DNA of 64,000 bases from Saprospiraceae bacterium (GTDB lineage: Bacteria > Bacteroidota > Bacteroidia > Chitinophagales > Saprospiraceae), in the NCBI GenBank assembly GCA_016713025.1, contig JADJPZ010000004.1, forward strand, positions 4,131,001 through 4,195,000. Direction: 5' to 3'. The notes below the pieces were generated by a model that worked only from the letters and a program-made list of their open reading frames with translations, was not told the origin of the DNA and did not search any database. A program made the position numbers and the translations under genes. Numbering within the stretch: the first letter of the stretch is position 1; each line of letters opens with the position of its first letter. Of the stretch, positions 18,904-28,402 are shown in pieces.

Positions 18904-19689
18904 ATGAATATATCAGCCCACATCCTTACATTGCAAAATATTGTCACTACCATTAGATCCAATTATTTTGTCATCCCAAAAGATCTGAGAGAATACAAAA
19001 AACAACCCAAAACATGGTCAAAAAAGGAAATTTTGGGACACCTGATAGATTCTGCAAGAAATAATCTGCAACGATTTACTGAAATCATACATGCAGAAGG
19101 AATTTATATCGTAAAGCCTTATGATCAGGATACATTGGTCCTGCTGAATGATTATCAAAATACTTCGGATTACGATCTGATCACACTTTGGCAATTATTA
19201 AATCATAACATCATAAGGGTATTGAAAACTGTAGATGAACCCTTACTAAATAAGCAAATCATCATGGGCAATGAACCCTTTACTTTTGGCTGGTTAATAG
19301 AAGATTATATAGTTCATCTGCATCACCACTACGATCAGATTTTTGCTGAAGATTCCAGCGAAATTCCTCCTTTGAAAGTTGGTTTGGTTCAGGCTATCGA
19401 TGCTTTAAACGCTGCAGGTGATAAAAAATTTGTTTCTCTACTCCACTTTGCAGATCTCGAAATCGAATATTATAAACCCATCAAAGTGGACCATCAAAAG
19501 CCTCACCAAAAAGATGAAGTGTATGTCATTGCATCAGGGCTTGGTTCATTTTTTACACAACATCAGACCGTAACCGTCAAAGCCGGAGATGTACTCTTTG
19601 TCAAAGCCGGTCATGACCACAGATTTTTTAATTTTTCTGATGACTTTGCAACCTGGGTTATTTTTTATGGTGTTAAAAACCAATTATAA
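18904..19689 (+). CDS. DinB-like four-helix domain fused to a cupin domain
   Basis: A 261-residue cytosolic protein. Residues 1-~155 look like the DinB/YfiT metal-dependent family: KTWSKKEILGHLIDSARNN, then a C-terminal LHHHYDQIF, giving the usual three spaced histidines. Residues about 165-260 form a small cupin (HQKDEVYVIASGLGSFF, then VKAGDVLFVKAGHDHRFFN). DinB-like proteins often act as thiol-dependent S-transferases; the cupin may bind a metal or ligand. The fusion is unusual to my knowledge. It sits 21 nt before a beta-mannosidase gene and may be cotranscribed. Confidence 0.75.
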   Translation: MNISAHILTLQNIVTTIRSNYFVIPKDLREYKKQPKTWSKKEILGHLIDSARNNLQRFTEIIHAEGIYIVKPYDQDTLVLLNDYQNTSDYDLITLWQLLNHNIIRVLKTVDEPLLNKQIIMGNEPFTFGWLIEDYIVHLHHHYDQIFAEDSSEIPPLKVGLVQAIDALNAAGDKKFVSLLHFADLEIEYYKPIKVDHQKPHQKDEVYVIASGLGSFFTQHQTVTVKAGDVLFVKAGHDHRFFNFSDDFATWVIFYGVKNQL

Positions 19690-19710
19690 AATTTTCAATA
19701 AGGAATCTAT

Positions 19711-22181
19711 ATGAATAAGTTTTTGATTTTACCTTTTATCATCTTTGGCTATTTATCATTATCAGGACAAATGCAGATAAAAAGCATGAATAATAATACT
19801 TGGACATTGAATCAGTCAGGAAAGAAAAAACCTATAATGCTACTGTTCCCGGCACAGTGCATACAGACCTCATGAAAAATGGGGTAATACCGGATCCGTT
19901 TTTTGGTGACAATGAAGAAAAAGTAAAATGGATAGAAAACGAAACCTGGGAGTATCAAACGACATTTGTCCTAACAGCTGGTGAACTGGCGTTCAAAATC
20001 ATTGATCTGCGGTTTGAAGGATTGGATACTTATGCTGACGTATTGCTCAATGGGAAAAATATCCTTTCCGCCAACAATATGTTCAGGATTTGGGATATAC
20101 CTGTAAAAAGTCATCTGAAACCCGGCAAGAACCATCTGAAAATAGTATTCAGGCCAGCTAAATCGGAAGGGTCAAAAATAGCTGCATCCTTGCCTTATAA
20201 AATGCCGGAAGGCGAGCGTATTTTCGCCAGGAAAGCACAGTATCATTATGGTTGGGATTGGGGACCAAAATTGCTGACGGCAGGTATCTGGCAGGATGTC
20301 ACCCTGCGCTTCAGAAATGATGCAGTAATTACCCATGTCAGCTATGTACAGGAGGAATTGACGGATCAGTTGGCAAGGCTTGCATTCAAGTGTACTTTAG
20401 ATGTCCCGAATGACGGCGATTATTCTATATCCATCAACGATAAGGATCATAATATCCAGCTCAAAACCGGAAAAAATACCATCTCGCTTCCGTATGATAT
20501 ACAAAATCCAAAAAAATGGTGGACCAACGGATTAGGAAATCCGCATTTGTATCCCTTCAAGATCAGTTTAAAAAAATCTCAAAAATCGATCGACACCCGA
20601 TCTATGAATATCGGACTCAGGACGATAGAACTGGTGCAGGAAAAAGATAAGGCGGGCACTTCTTTTTATATTAAACTCAATGGTATTCCGGTTTTTATGA
20701 AGGGAGCGAACTACATACCACCTCACAGTTTTCTTCCTTCAGCAGGTGATAATATCTATAAAGAATTGATTAAAAACACTGTTGAAGGCAACATGAACAT
20801 GCTCAGGGTTTGGGGTGGTGGTGTCTATGCCGATGATGTATTTTATGACGAATGTGATAAACACGGAATCCTGGTATGGCAGGACTTTATGTTTGCCTGT
20901 GCTATGTACCCCGGAGATACTGAGTTTCTGAACAATGTCAGACTAGAAGTCATAGACAACGTCAGAAGGCTGGAAAATCATGCTTGTATCGCGCTGTGGT
21001 GTGGCAATAACGAAGTAGATGAAGCATGGCACAACTGGGGATGGCAAAAACAGTTCAATTATTCAGAAAAGGACTCTGCAAAAATCTGGCATGATTATCA
21101 AAAACTATTTCACGAGTTGATTCCCAACACTTTAACAGAAATGTTACCATCACATAAAAACATTTATTGGCCTTCATCACCTTCCATCGGTTGGGGCCGG
21201 AAAGAAAGTATGACTCAGGGTGACTCGCACTATTGGGGTGTATGGTGGGGTATGCAGCCATTTGACGTGTATAAGGAAAAAACAGGACGATTTATGAGCG
21301 AATATGGTTTTCAGGGTATGCCGCCTGTGTCCTCATTCAGGAAATTTATTCCAATTAATCAGTTGAATTTAAACTCTCCATCTGTAAAAAGCCACCAAAA
21401 ACATCCTACCGGTTATCAAACCATTCAAACGTACATGGAGAGAGATTATAAAATATCAACAAAATTTGAAGATTATATCTATGTATCTCAAATCCTGCAA
21501 GCAGAAGGTATGAAGGTTGCGATAGAAGCACACAGGCGATCTATGCCGAACTGTATGGGGTCGCTTTACTGGCAACTTAATGATTGCTGGCCGGTGACTT
21601 CTTGGAGTTCTGTGGACTATTATGGTATGTGGAAGGCATTTCACTATCAGGCAAAAAGAAGTTTTGAACCGCTTTTATTGTCATTCAACAAAGAAAACAA
21701 GCTTATCAATTTATATATGGTCAATGATCTGCTCAATGCATCAACCGGAACACTGAATATCCAACTAATTGATTTTAATGGAAATACTTTATGGTCAGAT
21801 ACCAGAAAAGTAAATGTTAAAACCAATACGTCAGAAGTCATTTATTCTACAGCAGAAGACGTATTTTTAAAGTTTGACAGTACTCAAACCGTACTAGTAG
21901 CCGATTTTATTGCATCTGGTCAGACAGTACAGTCCGCCTCTTATTTATTTGCAAAACCTAAAAATCTTAATTTGTATAAACCTGCCATTAAAGTTAAAAA
22001 TGTGAGCCGTGATGCAATAGAAATCAGCTCAGATAAGTTTGTCAAAGACCTTTACCTTATATCTGATAGTGTCCATTTTAGTGACAATTTTTTTGATTTA
22101 CTACCCGGCCGCATAAAAAAAGTGAAATTATCACAACAGGCTTCGGACATCACATTTAAGTCAGTTAATGTTGTGGATTGA
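19711..22181 (+). CDS. Beta-mannosidase, GH2 family (frameshift near N terminus)
   Basis: Exo-acting beta-mannosidase, about 820 aa. The ATG at 19711 opens a signal peptide (FLILPFIIFGYLSLSGQ), and that frame runs to the A6 tract at 19825-19830. The rest of the protein continues in another frame from TYNATVPGTVHTDL, so one A appears to be missing. GH2 sugar-binding, Ig-like and TIM-barrel domains follow. The acid/base lies in WCGNNEVDEAW (about residue 400 of the downstream frame) and the nucleophile in MSEYGFQGMP (about 499). The enzyme is probably periplasmic and cleaves mannosides. The downstream frame alone would lack a signal peptide. Confidence 0.88.
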
Positions 22182-22475
22182 ATTGGAACAATCATGGTTA
22201 ACTTATCTACACGAGGCCTTTGATTATTTTTGGAAAGGCTGAAATCACCGGTAACAGTAGCGTCAACCTTGCCATCAGAAACAATGGTGCAGGAATAGTT
22301 ACGGTCACAAATAACAATGTCATTAAAAAATTTTGATTTAGTATCAGATTTTTTCCAGTCCAGCCCTTTATATTGAAAAATTGTGTAAATAATTAATCCA
22401 AATTGGTAGATATTATCTTAAAATGTCTTACTTTTGCATTCCATTAAGAAAAATTGTTAAATTTATTATTATAAT
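22182..22475 (+). other. Intergenic region with possible gene remnant and rpsU promoter
   Basis: A short frame ending at 22336 reads like a beta-helix or adhesin fragment (EITGNSSVNLAIRNNG, then VTVTNNNV), but it has no start and no assignable family. It may be the tail of a deleted gene. TACTTTTG at 22429-22436 is the -7 element for rpsU, with TTG at 22403-22405 as a possible -33. Confidence 0.4.
22429..22436 (+). promoter_or_regulatory. -7 promoter element for rpsU
   Basis: TACTTTTG matches TAnnTTTG and lies 39 nt before the ATG at 22476. Confidence 0.6.
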
Positions 22476-22670
22476 ATGCTGATAATCAATATCAAAGACG
22501 ACGAATCAATCGACAGAGCACTGAAAAGATACAAAAGAAAATTTCAGTCTGTAGGACTAGTAAAAGAACTCAGAAGCAGAAAACACTTCGTAAAGCCATC
22601 TGTTCAGAGAAGAAACGAAATCCTTTCTGCTGCATACAGATTAGATAAGTTCGGTTCACAACTGGATTAA
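22476..22670 (+). CDS. rpsU: Small ribosomal subunit protein bS21
   Basis: A 64-residue basic protein with the bS21 pattern: ESIDRALKRYKRKFQ near the start, then LRSRKHFVKPSVQRR. It binds the 30S platform near the anti-Shine-Dalgarno and affects initiation, a site of interest because Bacteroidota rarely use Shine-Dalgarno sequences. It stands alone with its own promoter. Confidence 0.95.
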   Translation: MLIINIKDDESIDRALKRYKRKFQSVGLVKELRSRKHFVKPSVQRRNEILSAAYRLDKFGSQLD

Positions 22671-22926
22671 TTTTTTTATTTATTACATACAATCTGAATT
22701 TCTAAAGAGGATTTTCTATAAATAGAGCCTGTTCAAAGCAGGAACTTATAATGAAAATCAGATTAGATCTTCAAGAAAATATAACAAAGGGTCTGTCTGT
22801 ATGACATTGACCTTTTTTGTGTTTTAAGTGGTATGATGAACTATTATATTTACCTATGGAGACATATCCTCAACCTTTTCCATTTAAATACGTTGACAAC
22901 ATTTTATCTGTCTATCAAAATCTCTG

Positions 22927-24687
22927 ATGAGCTCCGAAAATAAAAAAGGCACGGACTGGAAAATATTAAAAAGAGTATTGGCAACTGCAAAACCTTTCAG
23001 CTCCCTTTTTAATACTTCTATCATTCTTGCCATTCTCATCACCCCATTTTCAATAGCTCAGCCTTTCATAGTCCAGCAAATCGTAGATGAAAACATCATC
23101 AAAGGCAAAGAAGAAGGAATGATTCTGATGGGTGTTTTGTTTTTTGTAGTACTCATGGCCAATGTGATCATGAAATATTACTTCATCTACGTGACCGCCG
23201 AACTCGGCCAATCAGTCATCAAAGACATGAGGACTAAGGTATTCAGGCATATCACCAATCTGAGACTCAAATACTTTGATCAGACTCCAATAGGTACATC
23301 GACAACCCGTACTATCAATGACATTGAAGCTATCAACAACGTCTTTGCACAAGGTGTGATTACTATAGTTGCTGACTTTCTAACCCTGATCGCGGTAGTT
23401 GGTATCATGCTGTACACCAGCTGGAGACTTACAGCCATTGTATTTATCACCATGCCTTTTATGATCCTGGCAAGCTATATTTTTAAAGAAAAAGTCAAGG
23501 TATCTTATCAGAAAGTACGAACTCAGATCGCCAATATGAATGCATTCCTGCAGGAACGTATCACGGGTATGAAGATCGTCCAGCTTTTTAATGCCGAAAA
23601 ACAGGAAGCAGAAAAGTTAAGAAAAATCAACTACGACTACACCAGTGCCAATCTGGACAGTGTATTTTATTATGCGGTGTTTTTCCCGGTGGTGGAGTTG
23701 GTTTCAGCTGTATCACTGGCATTGATGATATGGCTGGGAGCCAAAGGATATGTACAGGATAAAATATCATTCGGAGCTTTGGTAGCTTTTCCTTTGTATC
23801 TCAATCTGATGTTTCGACCTATCAGATTTATGGCAGATAAATTTAATACCTTGCAAATGGGACTGGTGGCATCAGAAAGAGTATTCAAATTGCTCGATAA
23901 TAATGATTTTATCAGCAATACAGGTACTGTGATACCCAAAAAACTGGAAGGAAAAGTGGCATTTGAAAATGTATCTTTTGCCTATAATGATGATAACTAT
24001 GTGCTCAAAGATATCAACTTCAACATCAACCCCGGACAGACACTGGCATTGGTAGGTAGTACAGGCTCCGGAAAATCGACGATCATCAATATTCTCAACA
24101 GGTTTTATGAAATCAACAAAGGAAACATCTACATCGATGGCCGGGAAATAAGAGAATATGAACTGAAAGCACTTAGGGACAGAATCGCTATTGTTTTGCA
24201 GGATGTGTTTTTGTTTGATGGTACAGTCATGGAAAATATCACATTGAGAGATAAGAACATGTCCTCAGAAAAAGTTATTGACGCAGCCAAAACCATAGGA
24301 GCGCACGCTTTTATCGAAAGACTTCCCGGCGCGTACGATTATAAAGTATCAGAAAGAGGCAGCAACCTGTCCGTTGGCCAACGCCAATTGATTTCTTTTG
24401 TGAGGGCACTGGTTTTTGATCCTGATATTTTGATCCTTGATGAAGCTACATCTTCCATTGATACTGAAAGCGAAGCTGTAATTCAGTATGCCATCGAAAA
24501 ATTGATAGAAAAACGGACATCTATCATCATAGCACACAGACTGTCCACTATCAAACATGCTCATAATATCCTTGTTCTATCTGATGGTCGTATTTTGGAG
24601 AGCGGTACCCATGACCAACTGCTGGAGAATGCAGACGGGCATTATCGGGAGCTGTACGACATGCAGTTTTCAGAGTTGATATCTTGA
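22927..24687 (+). CDS. ABC transporter, fused permease and ATPase (MsbA/MdlB-like exporter)
   Basis: Half-transporter of 586 residues acting as a homo- or heterodimer. Six membrane helices (about 25-320) include the coupling-helix region. The ATPase domain has Walker A GSTGSGKST, Q-loop VLQDVFLFDGT, signature LSVGQRQ, Walker B ILILDEATSS and H-loop AHRLS. The D-loop and catalytic Glu are intact. Lipid or drug export is likely, but the substrate cannot be told. The gene end is close to an inserted transposase remnant on the other strand. Confidence 0.92.
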   Translation: MSSENKKGTDWKILKRVLATAKPFSSLFNTSIILAILITPFSIAQPFIVQQIVDENIIKGKEEGMILMGVLFFVVLMANVIMKYYFIYVTAELGQSVIKDMRTKVFRHITNLRLKYFDQTPIGTSTTRTINDIEAINNVFAQGVITIVADFLTLIAVVGIMLYTSWRLTAIVFITMPFMILASYIFKEKVKVSYQKVRTQIANMNAFLQERITGMKIVQLFNAEKQEAEKLRKINYDYTSANLDSVFYYAVFFPVVELVSAVSLALMIWLGAKGYVQDKISFGALVAFPLYLNLMFRPIRFMADKFNTLQMGLVASERVFKLLDNNDFISNTGTVIPKKLEGKVAFENVSFAYNDDNYVLKDINFNINPGQTLALVGSTGSGKSTIINILNRFYEINKGNIYIDGREIREYELKALRDRIAIVLQDVFLFDGTVMENITLRDKNMSSEKVIDAAKTIGAHAFIERLPGAYDYKVSERGSNLSVGQRQLISFVRALVFDPDILILDEATSSIDTESEAVIQYAIEKLIEKRTSIIIAHRLSTIKHAHNILVLSDGRILESGTHDQLLENADGHYRELYDMQFSELIS

Positions 24688-24715
24688 TTATAGAACGATA
24701 TATTCGAGTTTATAC

Positions 24716-25130
24716 AATTTTTACTGATCCCTAATTGATGCCAGGCGTTATAACACATCCATTCGCTACCTATTTCTCTGGCTTTGTGAAGTGTGAGTGA
24801 GTCGGCATCTACCATGCGACTGTCTTTGTCATATAAAGTAATATCCAATCGCTGTAACGATACTATCCTTTGCCATAAATCATTGACCCACCTTTGTATG
24901 ATGGGGTCGGTGTTGGGAAACAGACCAGCCTTTTTTTGATACATATCTGTCAATATCCTGGCTATAAGGTTGAGCTGTTCGGCAGTGAGTTGCTCGGTAA
25001 TAAAGCCTACATTTAAAACAGTACGATGACATACTCGTCCTGTTGCATTGCGGTAGCTCTCCACAAGTCTGTAATACTTATCGTACTTTTTTGTCCCCGG
25101 ATTTACTCTTCCACTAAATTTGAAATACAT
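24716..25130 (-). pseudogene. IS1634/IS4-type transposase, N-terminal remnant
   Basis: From the ATG at 25130 the frame reads like the N terminus of IS1634-family transposases: KYYRLVESYRNATGRVCHR, then VLNVGF and EQLNLIARILTD. Homology fades after about 138 residues (NAWHQLGISKN) near 24716, where the frame runs into unrelated sequence and the tail of the ABC gene. The DDE catalytic domain is missing, so the element is dead. No terminal inverted repeats are obvious. Confidence 0.7.
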
Positions 25131-25380
25131 GCCGCAAAGGTACGGTTTTGATTTCCACCCAAACAACTCCCCTGTGTACTACAAGAATAGGAGAACAAAT
25201 CAATGAAACTGTAAATTAACACATTATTTATAATGTATATTTATATATGTACGAATTTAGCCAAACTTTATGCGAAAATATATGAATTTAACCTCCTTTG
25301 ATGCCCGTTTGAGCAATCTGGGTTAAATCATCATATTGACCAATGTGTTTTATTTTTGATCGTTCTATGTATTAGATACG

Positions 25381-25425
25381 GCTAAATTCGGGAACCATCG
25401 CCTTGATCATAAGAAAAATCTACTT
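25381..25425 (-). repeat. 45-bp dispersed repeat, copy 2 (inverted)
   Basis: About 38 of 45 positions match the reverse complement of 3171-3215. Shared landmarks are GGGAACC and CGCCTTGATCA. Confidence 0.6.
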
Positions 25426-25766
25426 ATAATAGATCCATCATTCAACACTAAACATAACACCAGATCAATGTTGTGGACACTTTTTGCACCTTTTTCCTTT
25501 TTTGTACTTTTTACAGCATTTTTTGAGATGAAATTCTACCATCTGGTGGTTATGATCAAGTACTGTCAATGGAAAATAACTAAAACCTATCCGCTCTGAT
25601 AACTCTGGTTTTATGGGGTAGTGGTTACTGTCTCGAAGAGAATTCGTAAAAATTGTCTTTATTTAGACTAATTATAAACACTGCAAATGTACACCTACAT
25701 TCTCTTTTCAACAAATTTAGTTAATTTTTTTTAATTTTTTATAGATTTTGATTTGGGTATCAAATA

Positions 25767-25793
25767 AAAAATTTAACTTCGAGTTAAATTTTT
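25767..25793. promoter_or_regulatory. Perfect 12-bp-arm palindrome, putative operator
   Basis: Arms AAAAATTTAACT and AGTTAAATTTTT flank TCG, ending 14 nt before the acyl-CoA dehydrogenase ATG. The spacing and symmetry suit a dimeric repressor such as a TetR/FadR-type fatty-acid regulator. There is no U-tract pattern that would make it a terminator for an upstream gene, and none is needed there. Confidence 0.5.
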
Positions 25794-25807
25794 AAATTAG
25801 TATATTT

Positions 25808-27619
25808 ATGGCAAAATATATGTGTTTGGACACGTTGAGGTTTTTGCTTCATGATGTCCATGATATCAATGAGCTTTTTCAATTGGAAAAGTATGCAGAT
25901 TATGATTCTGAAGCAGCTGACATCTTGCTGGATTCTGCAAAAGCATGGGGTGATCAGGATTTTTACCCTTACTTCAGAGAGATGGATGAGAAGCCGGTGT
26001 ACTACAAAGATGGCAAAGTCCATTCGCACCCGATACTTAAAAAAATATTTGCCACAGCAGGCGAAAATGGTTGGATTGGACACTATTTTGACTACTCTGA
26101 TGGTGGCTCTCAGATGCCGTACATGCTTGCCAACGCTGCAAATCACATCATAGAATCTGCCAATAATCACATACCGGGTTACCTTGGTCTCACATCCGGA
26201 TCAGCTCACCTGATCACCAATTATGGCAGTGAAGACATCAAGCAAAAATTTGTGCCAAAAATGTTGTCCGGTGTATGGGGCGGAACGATGGCCTTGACTG
26301 AACCACAAGCCGGTAGTTCGCTGTCAGATATAGTTACTTCAGCCACTCCTTTACAAAGTGGAACATACAAAATCAAAGGGCAGAAGATATTTATCTCAGG
26401 AGGAGATCATGAGGCGGTAGAAAATTTTGTACACCTTACTCTGGCGCGTATTGACGGAGCACCTTCAGGTACCAAAGGAATTTCTCTTTTTGTCGTCCCG
26501 AAATTCAGACCTAATGATTCCGGCCAATTGGAGTATAATGATGTACATGCTGTTGCTGATTTTCAGAAATTGGGCCAGAGAGGGTATAGTACTGTCCACC
26601 TGGCGTATGGTGAGAAGGATGATTGTTTAGGGTACATCGTAGGTGAGCCCAACCAGGGTTTGAAATATATGTTTCAGATGATGAATGGTGCTCGTATCGA
26701 TGTCGGCATGTCTGCCACATCTACAGCCACTGCGGCTTATTATGCTTCTTTGCAGTATGCTCACGAGCGTCCGCAGGGTCGTAAGATATTGAATACAGGT
26801 AAAAAAGATGTCACAGAAGGTCAGACCCTGATCATCAATCATCCGGATGTAAGGCGTATGTTGTTACTTCAGAAAGCCATCAATGAAGGATCATTGAGTC
26901 TGCTGATAGAATGCTCCAAACACGCTGATCTTGCCCATAATGCAGAAGGTGATAGAAAACAAAATCATCATTTACTCCTGGAATTATTGACACCTGTGGC
27001 AAAAACATATCCGTCAGAAATGGGAAGAGTGGCAGTAAACAATGGACTTCAAATATTGGGAGGCTATGGATTCTGTATGGATTTTCCATTACAACAATAT
27101 CTCAGAGATATGCGCATCATGTCCATATATGAAGGGACTACCGGCATCCAATCCCTTGACCTTCTTGGCAGAAAGATACCTCTGGAAAATGGCAAGGCAC
27201 TTCAGCTTCTGACAGAAGATATCAAAAAAACCATTTCACAGGCTAAAAATCACGAAGCCCTTTCTCCGTTTGCAGATATACTTGCAGGAAAAATGGGAGA
27301 AATACAGCAAGCATTGGGCTATCTGATGCCATATGCCATGCAAGGAGATTTTGAAAACTATCTGGCTGATGCCACCATTTTTATGGAGATGGCTTCCACG
27401 ATCATAATAGGCCACCAATGGCTGAAAATGGCAAATGAGGCAACAAAAAAGCTTAGTGAAAACAATAAAAAATTTGAAAAGGCATTTTATGAAAGTAAGA
27501 TTTATACTATGAAATTTTACTATAAATATGAAATGCCAAAAACAAAGGCACATCTTGAAACTTTAACATCATCAGAAAAGTTAACAATAACTAATGAGAC
27601 TAATAATTTATATTTTTGA
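25808..27619 (+). CDS. Acyl-CoA dehydrogenase family protein
   Basis: FAD-dependent first step of beta-oxidation, 603 residues, the long type with a C-terminal extension. Motifs include the FAD/substrate loop MALTEPQAGSSLSDI, FISGGDHE, the helix MMNGARIDVGMSATSTA, and GGYGFCMDFPLQQYLRD followed by IYEGTTGIQSLDLLGRK, where the catalytic Glu is expected. The start MAKYMCLDT is the only good one and lies just after an operator-like palindrome. A SCP2 gene follows by 21 nt, consistent with fatty-acid breakdown. Confidence 0.92.
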   Translation: MAKYMCLDTLRFLLHDVHDINELFQLEKYADYDSEAADILLDSAKAWGDQDFYPYFREMDEKPVYYKDGKVHSHPILKKIFATAGENGWIGHYFDYSDGGSQMPYMLANAANHIIESANNHIPGYLGLTSGSAHLITNYGSEDIKQKFVPKMLSGVWGGTMALTEPQAGSSLSDIVTSATPLQSGTYKIKGQKIFISGGDHEAVENFVHLTLARIDGAPSGTKGISLFVVPKFRPNDSGQLEYNDVHAVADFQKLGQRGYSTVHLAYGEKDDCLGYIVGEPNQGLKYMFQMMNGARIDVGMSATSTATAAYYASLQYAHERPQGRKILNTGKKDVTEGQTLIINHPDVRRMLLLQKAINEGSLSLLIECSKHADLAHNAEGDRKQNHHLLLELLTPVAKTYPSEMGRVAVNNGLQILGGYGFCMDFPLQQYLRDMRIMSIYEGTTGIQSLDLLGRKIPLENGKALQLLTEDIKKTISQAKNHEALSPFADILAGKMGEIQQALGYLMPYAMQGDFENYLADATIFMEMASTIIIGHQWLKMANEATKKLSENNKKFEKAFYESKIYTMKFYYKYEMPKTKAHLETLTSSEKLTITNETNNLYF

Positions 27620-27640
27620 ACAATCTAAAATTTTTAATGA

Positions 27641-27934
27641 ATGAGTATTGAATCTATTTTTTCAGCTATTACCACACAAGCTGCCAATGTAGCTCCATTT
27701 GGAGCAAAGTTAAAATTTGTGATGGGTGATGATATCATTTTGATCGACGGTACCGGTGATTCCAATGTGGTAAGCAATGAAGATGCAGAAGCCGGGTGCA
27801 CAATCACTATGGACGCAGATACATTTACAGAACTCAAAAGCGGATCACTAAATCCTATGATGGCTGTCATGTCAGGTAAGATAAAAATCAAGGGAGATAT
27901 GGGTCTGGCTATGAAACTGCAAGCGCTGATATAA
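27641..27934 (+). CDS. SCP2 sterol-binding domain protein
   Basis: A 97-residue single-domain protein of the SCP2/sterol carrier family with features GAKLKFVMGDDIILIDG, CTITMDADTFTELKSG and MMAVMSGKIKIKGDMGLAMKL. It is likely a lipid or acyl-CoA carrier or solubiliser. The position directly after an acyl-CoA dehydrogenase suggests delivery of hydrophobic substrates. A terminator follows. Confidence 0.88.
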   Translation: MSIESIFSAITTQAANVAPFGAKLKFVMGDDIILIDGTGDSNVVSNEDAEAGCTITMDADTFTELKSGSLNPMMAVMSGKIKIKGDMGLAMKLQALI

Positions 27935-27948
27935 CCAGATACATTTTA

Positions 27949-27992
27949 GAGAATGAAGGTTTCCTTGTCATCAGGGAACCTTCATTCTTTTT
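27949..27992 (+). terminator. Rho-independent terminator after SCP2 gene
   Basis: Hairpin with arms AGAATGAAGGTT and AACCTTCATTCT around a short loop, followed by TTTTTAT. Confidence 0.85.
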
Positions 27993-28096
27993 ATGCTATT
28001 GAAGTTTTTTAGGTTGTATCCCAAAATTACACTATATCATATAATTCTTAAGTTCTGAATTTAGTGAATTATCCTAATAGTTAGTTAGGTGTTTAA

Positions 28097-28147
28097 GGGT
28101 GGGACTTCTCAAGCGTAGCTTGACAGGCTCTTTAGGGAATGAGGGTT
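28097..28147 (+). repeat. 51-bp direct repeat with REP-like palindrome, copy 1
   Basis: 49 of 51 bases are identical to 29879-29929. The centre TCAAGC-GTA-GCTTGA is a perfect dyad. The two copies flank the IS110 transposase in the same orientation. Confidence 0.8.
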
Positions 28148-28224
28148 ATTGGGAAGGTAATTTGGCTTTTCTTACCCCTGCCCCTTATATGTTTGCATTT
28201 TAAAAATTAATGGTTTCAAGATAA

Positions 28225-28402
28225 ACAAATAATTTATAACTTGGCGGTTGAAGGGGAACACCCCTTGATACTTAGATATCGTCCTTTAGTGTCCCTTTCG
28301 CCAAGCTTAATCATGAGGTATAACTTGATACATTGATATCGTATAATATAAGGGAATGTAAGGCTTGACACTTTTTTTAACACATTTTAAAGTAATTTAT
28401 GT
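28225..28402 (+). ncRNA. Structured IS110 leader, candidate bridge RNA
   Basis: About 178 nt of non-coding DNA immediately before the IS110 transposase start. A long-range stem CTTGGCG (28240-28246) with CGCCAAG (28299-28305) encloses a hairpin AAGGGG-AACA-CCCCTT. Two near-identical 19-nt segments, CTTGATACttaGATATCGT (28264-28282) and CTTGATACattGATATCGT (28324-28342), occupy two successive loops. IS110-family elements encode a bridge RNA here with target- and donor-binding loops, so the size, place and two-loop duplication fit. Base-pairing to target and donor has not been demonstrated here. Confidence 0.5.

Larger units (their letters stand above)
25131..25807. other. Gene-less region between IS remnant and acyl-CoA dehydrogenase
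   Basis: AT-rich, with no supportable gene. It contains the second copy of the 45-bp dispersed repeat (25381-25425), T-rich stretches, and a strong palindrome at 25767-25793 immediately before the acyl-CoA dehydrogenase gene. The left part probably includes further IS remnant sequence. Confidence 0.5.

Noticed and set aside
19820..19835. Programmed -1 frameshift in the beta-mannosidase
   Set aside because: In the zero frame the run is G AAA AAA, without a proper slippery heptamer, and the shift falls just after the signal peptide. A missing base is simpler.
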